From Thiobacillaceae bacterium (lineage in GTDB: Bacteria; Pseudomonadota; Gammaproteobacteria; Burkholderiales; Thiobacillaceae), in assembly GCA_024643305.1 (NCBI GenBank), contig JAHENE010000059.1, positions 1-9,643 of the forward strand: 9,643 nt of DNA, read 5' to 3'. Position 1 is the first letter of the stretch; every line of letters begins with the position of its first letter. Below the pieces are notes generated by a model. The model was not told the DNA's origin, did no database searches, and was given only the letters and a program-made list of their open reading frames with translations. Made by a program: the position numbers and the translations under genes. Positions 7,004 through 9,643 of this stretch are shown piece after piece.

Positions 7004-8049
7004 TTCTTTTCCTGGGGCATGAGGATGTAGTCACGTACGAGCCTGATATCGGTGGTATCTAACTGGACTTCTTTCATATTTTCCCATTTGTTGAAGAAGG
7101 TATCCGTGATTGTTAACGAAATCCTCCGTCCGGAACAGGTGTGAGCTCCGTTTCCGAAAGCGAGGGACCTTGGGGCCGCATCTTCTGCTGCATGATAATC
7201 CTCGCGCATGTGAACTAGAGACGGGCAAATACTCAGTGTTTGGCCCTTGGTGATCTTGAGTTCACCAAACATGACGTCCTCGAGGGCAACGCGCCCAAGA
7301 AGGCTGACTGGCGCGGAACTTCTCATCAATGTTTCGCTATCCCAGCGGCTGCCATTTGCCGGAGCGTTGATTAATCCATAGATCAAGGCGCTGGTGAGGG
7401 GTTGCTGACCCGCAACAGCGATGGAGGCCAAGGCCCAGGCATCTTCTGGATCCTTGCCTGAGGCGGCCAAGTTTATCTTCATGGCATCCACAAGCGTTTT
7501 TAGCTTGCTATCGTAATCCAGCATGTGGTTCCGGTGCGGAAGAAAGTAGAACAATTCCAGCGGTAATGGTGGCAGGTCCTGGACGGGGCAACCAACTTCT
7601 CTCGCCAACAGTTCCCGGAACACTCCTTCGATATAACTAGCGGCCAATGTCGTTGGCTTGACCGGTTGCTCGGAGTTAAAAGGCTGAAAGAATTTTTCAG
7701 TAAAACTCGACAACCACTGATCAAGCGCTCCTTCGATGCGCCGGTAGGGCGGAACTAGCTTTTTGCGGGCGGCCCGATGGGCTTCGCCATGTAAGAAAAG
7801 GGGAGCAACTTCAAACAGGTTTTCGAGAGCAGGAAATTCGATAGGCGAAGCCTTGTGAAGAACTTTCCAGTAAGCGTATATGTTGTACATCGAGAAGCTC
7901 TCTGACTTCAAAATTACATTTGCCAAAGGTTCGCTGTATACAAAAATAGGCGGTTGTTCTGTGTCATCCAAGGCAACCCATTCCCTGTTCAAGTCCAGGC
8001 ATGACGGATCGTTCAGGATCTTGCGAAGTCGTAGGGTGGCGGAACTCAT
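7000..8049 (-). CDS. Short, atypical cytochrome P450
   Basis: This 349-residue haem-thiolate protein is about 50-60 residues shorter than usual bacterial P450s. The haem loop is intact: FGNGAHTCSG at 298-307, with C305 as the iron ligand. The C-helix motif HGEAHRAAR (87-95) and the LLGRVALEDV stretch after helix K (250-259) also fit the family. Other hallmarks are altered. In helix I the usual acid-alcohol pair (AGx[D/E]T) reads AGQQP at 213-217. The helix K ExxR position reads T240-L-M-R243, with a glutamate one residue early (E239). The meander before the haem loop is shortened. No ferredoxin or reductase gene is in the window. It lies 28 bases after the sulfotransferase and overlaps the ACP by 4 bases. 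Likely roles are oxidation of an ACP-bound substrate or a peroxygenase-like or non-oxidative haem reaction; the last two are inference. The ATG at 8049 has no strong ribosome site. Confidence 0.88.
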   Translation of the reverse strand: MSSATLRLRKILNDPSCLDLNREWVALDDTEQPPIFVYSEPLANVILKSESFSMYNIYAYWKVLHKASPIEFPALENLFEVAPLFLHGEAHRAARKKLVPPYRRIEGALDQWLSSFTEKFFQPFNSEQPVKPTTLAASYIEGVFRELLAREVGCPVQDLPPLPLELFYFLPHRNHMLDYDSKLKTLVDAMKINLAASGKDPEDAWALASIAVAGQQPLTSALIYGLINAPANGSRWDSETLMRSSAPVSLLGRVALEDVMFGELKITKGQTLSICPSLVHMREDYHAAEDAAPRSLAFGNGAHTCSGRRISLTITDTFFNKWENMKEVQLDTTDIRLVRDYILMPQEKK

Positions 8050-8077
8050 ATCGTAGGCTTATACGCTGGTCTGATTT

Positions 8078-8887
8078 TCAGTCAGGGCTATCGAATCCTA
8101 TCGCCTGTCTGAATTGCAGGATCAATGGGTCATTATCTTGGCCCTGTCTTGCAAGCGGAGGGGGTGGAATCTTCCGGGCATCCAGGTTGATGCCCAGAAA
8201 TTTGAGCAACCGTGCACTCTCGCCGGTGTAATCCTTGATGAAGTCTTCATAACAAAACTCTACAAAAGGCAAGTTGTTGGCCTTCATGTAGTTGCGCCAA
8301 GCATCTTCCTCCTTGATCAAAAAAGTCAGCAATTCAGCGATGCGGACAACGTTGAACTCTACACCCCGGTTTTTGGACGGGTTGTCGTCGCCAGAGTATT
8401 TTGAATCCTGGGAAGTCCAGACTTGGGAAGTCAGCGCACGATACAATGAAACGGCTTGTGCGATCTTGTCACGCCGGGTCAACAAAACACGCTGGTCCAA
8501 CTCACCAAACCAGCGGGTAGCTTCCTGTTCACGGCCCCGCCAGATACGGCGCATCTGGTGATAGTGGAGTTTGATGCCGAACAGACCGTTGGGCGAGGTT
8601 CTTCGTGTTTCCCATTCGTCGAGGTAGCGATCTACATTGAAATCTTCCTGACGCCGGGAGTTGGATCGCAAATGAACATTTATCCACTCGTCATTCAAAT
8701 ATTCCAGCGGGTCACCGGCCAAACCGGTTTCATAAAGCATGCTTGCAATCAGTGTTGAGCCGCTTCTTGGGGAAGAACAAAGAACGTATTTGTGATTTGC
8801 GCCCGTGGGGTGACCAGGGAAATCTCGGCCGGCTGAGAAATAGTCTTCGATTTGTTTGGTGTTTGGGATGTACGCAGATGTAAACAA
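8078..8887 (-). CDS. Stf0-type PAPS-dependent sulfotransferase
   Basis: This 269-residue protein has the 5'-phosphosulfate-binding loop CSSPRSGSTL at 37-46, followed by ETGLAGDPLEYLNDEW. The later motif RRDKIAQAVSLYRALTSQVW is the 3'-phosphate-binding and dimer region characteristic of the Stf0 family, named for the mycobacterial trehalose 2-sulfotransferase. A C-terminal WRNYM...PFVEFCYEDF block and LLKFLGI also fit. Family knowledge: these cytosolic enzymes move sulfate from PAPS to a hydroxyl on a sugar or lipid. The substrate here is unknown. The start is a TTG at 8887 with GAGG seven bases upstream; no ATG is available before the PAPS loop. It is the first gene of the set leading through P450, ACP and hydrolase. 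Its base composition looks lower in GC than neighbouring core genes by my count of sample lines. Other nucleotide-binding sulfotransferase subfamilies are less likely given the RRDKIAQAVS motif. Confidence 0.88.
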   Translation of the reverse strand: MFTSAYIPNTKQIEDYFSAGRDFPGHPTGANHKYVLCSSPRSGSTLIASMLYETGLAGDPLEYLNDEWINVHLRSNSRRQEDFNVDRYLDEWETRRTSPNGLFGIKLHYHQMRRIWRGREQEATRWFGELDQRVLLTRRDKIAQAVSLYRALTSQVWTSQDSKYSGDDNPSKNRGVEFNVVRIAELLTFLIKEEDAWRNYMKANNLPFVEFCYEDFIKDYTGESARLLKFLGINLDARKIPPPPLARQGQDNDPLILQFRQAIGFDSPD

Positions 8888-9169
8888 ATTTCCGCCTCGA
8901 AGAAGTCTTTCGGCAGGTTGCTGCAGAGCGGTAAGCCGAGAATTGTTTTTAAACCAGCAGGCCGGTGGGCCACGGTGACAAGTTTACCGCGTTATATCCC
9001 GCTTCCTGTAAGAAGCTTGGCGAATCCCGCCATTTTTACTCGGTCTCGAACCGGAAAATGATCATGAAAGACCGATCTGTTGAAGCCTTGCCAAAATGAC
9101 TGTGGCGAAGAGAAATGCCAACTGGAGGGGGAAATTGGATGGCGGCAAGAAGCAGACATCTCGAGAAAC
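8888..9169. other. Non-coding leader between tRNA-Pro and the sulfotransferase operon
   Basis: I see no convincing gene in these 282 bases. On the minus strand the region should carry the operon promoter, but no clear -35/-10 pair with correct spacing is visible; TATAAC at 8991-8996 is the best -10-like element. Small symmetries are present: a perfect hairpin GCTTC-CTGTAA-GAAGC at 9001-9016, a GGCG/CGCC hairpin at 9019-9031, and a TTCGAGA loop closed by a short stem at 9039-9055 that resembles a tRNA T-arm. A 55-codon open frame (8992-9159, minus) looks like chance. Confidence 0.45.
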
Positions 9170-9246
9170 TGGTCGGGGTGAGAGGATTCGAACCTCCGGC
9201 CTCTACGTCCCGAACGTAGCGCTCTACCAGGCTAAGCTACACCCCG
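9170..9246 (-). tRNA. tRNA-Pro (anticodon CGG)
   Basis: The minus strand folds as a standard 77-nt tRNA. The acceptor stem CGGGGTG (5' end at 9246) pairs with CACCCCG (9174-9180). The D-arm contains GCTTAGCCTGGTAGAGC. The anticodon stem CTACG/CGTAG surrounds the loop TTCGGGA, giving anticodon CGG (proline, CCG codons). The T-arm loop is TTCGAAT. The discriminator base is A and CCA is encoded (9170-9172). It lies 28 bases after the ispB-like stop on the same strand and 282 bases before the sulfotransferase gene. The 3' end faces the sulfotransferase cluster, which is the side where genomic islands usually insert. Confidence 0.96.
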
Positions 9247-9263
9247 CGGTGTTTTTTGTGGGT

Positions 9264-9286
9264 CAGAAACTTCTTCAGAAACTTCT
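9264..9286. repeat. Short tandem repeat at the ispB 3' end
   Basis: The 11-base word CAGAAACTTCT occurs twice with a 12-base period (9264-9274 and 9276-9286) and spans the stop codon of the polyprenyl synthase gene (9275-9277). It looks like a small local duplication that may have moved or copied the C-terminal codons. No function is suggested. Confidence 0.7.
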
Positions 9287-9643
9287 GCTGACTGCAAAGT
9301 CCGCCAATTGTATCAAAGCCGACTTGTGTTTTGAATCTGGCAAAGCATCGAGAGCACGTTTTGCGATGTCGGTTTCGCGCTGTGCCTGTTCGCGCGTGTA
9401 CTGCAAGGAACCGGTTTCGTGAATGGCCTTGAGTACCATCTGGAATTCGGTGAGGCCGCCATTCTCAATTGCATTGCGGATGGCGGCAGCCTGTTCGGCG
9501 CTGCCGTTCTTCATGGCGTAGAGCAAGGGCAGGGTGGGCTTGCCCTCGGCCAGGTCGTCGCCGATGTTCTTGCCCGTCTCATTTGAGTTGCCTGAATAGT
9601 CGAGCACGTCGTCTACCAGCTGGAAAGCCGTGCCCAGGTGCAT
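9275..9643 (-). CDS. ispB: Polyprenyl (octaprenyl) diphosphate synthase, C-terminal part
   Basis: The frame is open to the right edge of the window, so only the last 122 residues are present and the true start is outside. The fragment begins in LGTAFQLVDDVLDYSG, the second aspartate-rich motif (DDxxD) of trans-isoprenyl diphosphate synthases, which binds Mg2+ and isopentenyl diphosphate. KNIGDDLAEGKPTLPLLYA follows, a conserved block of this family. Family knowledge: the enzyme builds the side chain of ubiquinone by adding isopentenyl units in the cytoplasm. The symbol ispB is chosen because proteobacteria with this gene next to tRNA-Pro usually carry octaprenyl diphosphate synthase there. 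Chain length cannot be judged because the first Asp-rich motif is outside the window; IspA or another homologue is possible but less likely. Confidence 0.87.
   Translation of the reverse strand: MHLGTAFQLVDDVLDYSGNSNETGKNIGDDLAEGKPTLPLLYAMKNGSAEQAAAIRNAIENGGLTEFQMVLKAIHETGSLQYTREQAQRETDIAKRALDALPDSKHKSALIQLADFAVSRSF

Noticed and set aside
8992..9159. Minus-strand open frame of 55 codons between tRNA-Pro and the sulfotransferase
   Set aside because: No ribosome site, no recognisable motif and an odd composition rich in Ser, Phe and His; most likely chance.
9096..9422. Plus-strand open frame of 108 codons containing GERIRTSGLYVPNVALYQAKLHP
   Set aside because: It runs across tRNA-Pro in antisense and into the ispB 3' end. 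This peptide is a familiar false translation of a reversed tRNA-Pro gene.
1..9643. CRISPR array, insertion sequence, integrase or toxin-antitoxin pair
   Set aside because: No regularly spaced repeats, transposase or integrase motifs, terminal inverted repeats or small paired genes were found on either strand.

Overview
The window reads as a piece of a betaproteobacterial chromosome. The evidence is a PilS/PilR two-component pair preceded by a PP0621-type small protein and a TcdA gene, an octaprenyl-diphosphate-synthase-like gene next to tRNA-Pro, and a GC content near 57-60% in the housekeeping genes. I cannot name the genus; a Nitrosomonadales-like bacterium is a guess. Every gene except the left-edge fragment lies on the minus strand, so the order of transcription is right to left.

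Right end (about 9170-9643): the last 122 codons of a polyprenyl diphosphate synthase (ispB-like), then tRNA-Pro(CGG) with an encoded CCA. After a 282-base stretch with no convincing gene comes a tight four-gene set (8887 down to 5643). It encodes a Stf0-type PAPS sulfotransferase, an unusual short cytochrome P450, a stand-alone acyl carrier protein and an alpha/beta hydrolase. The P450 and ACP genes overlap by 4 bases, and the ACP and hydrolase genes are 2 bases apart. This is the least ordinary part of the window. It looks like a small tailoring pathway in which a carrier-bound acyl (or other) group is modified by the P450, released or transferred by the hydrolase, and sulfated. The product is unknown. 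The sulfotransferase and P450 genes look more AT-rich than their surroundings and sit on the 3' side of a tRNA gene, so they may have been acquired.

Middle (4520-5642): a secreted outer-membrane beta-barrel protein on the same strand. A run of nine G lies in its upstream region, and a strong A/T-flanked GC hairpin terminator lies directly after its stop codon.

Left half (282-4315): tcdA (ct6A tRNA modification), a small membrane-anchored zinc-ribbon-like PP0621 protein, the sensor kinase pilS and the sigma-54 activator pilR. pilS and pilR overlap by 7 bases and form the regulatory system that normally drives type IV pilin transcription. pilS has no obvious ATG start in the usual place. At the extreme left, on the plus strand and convergent with pilR, is the C-terminal end of a membrane protein, possibly a cation antiporter.
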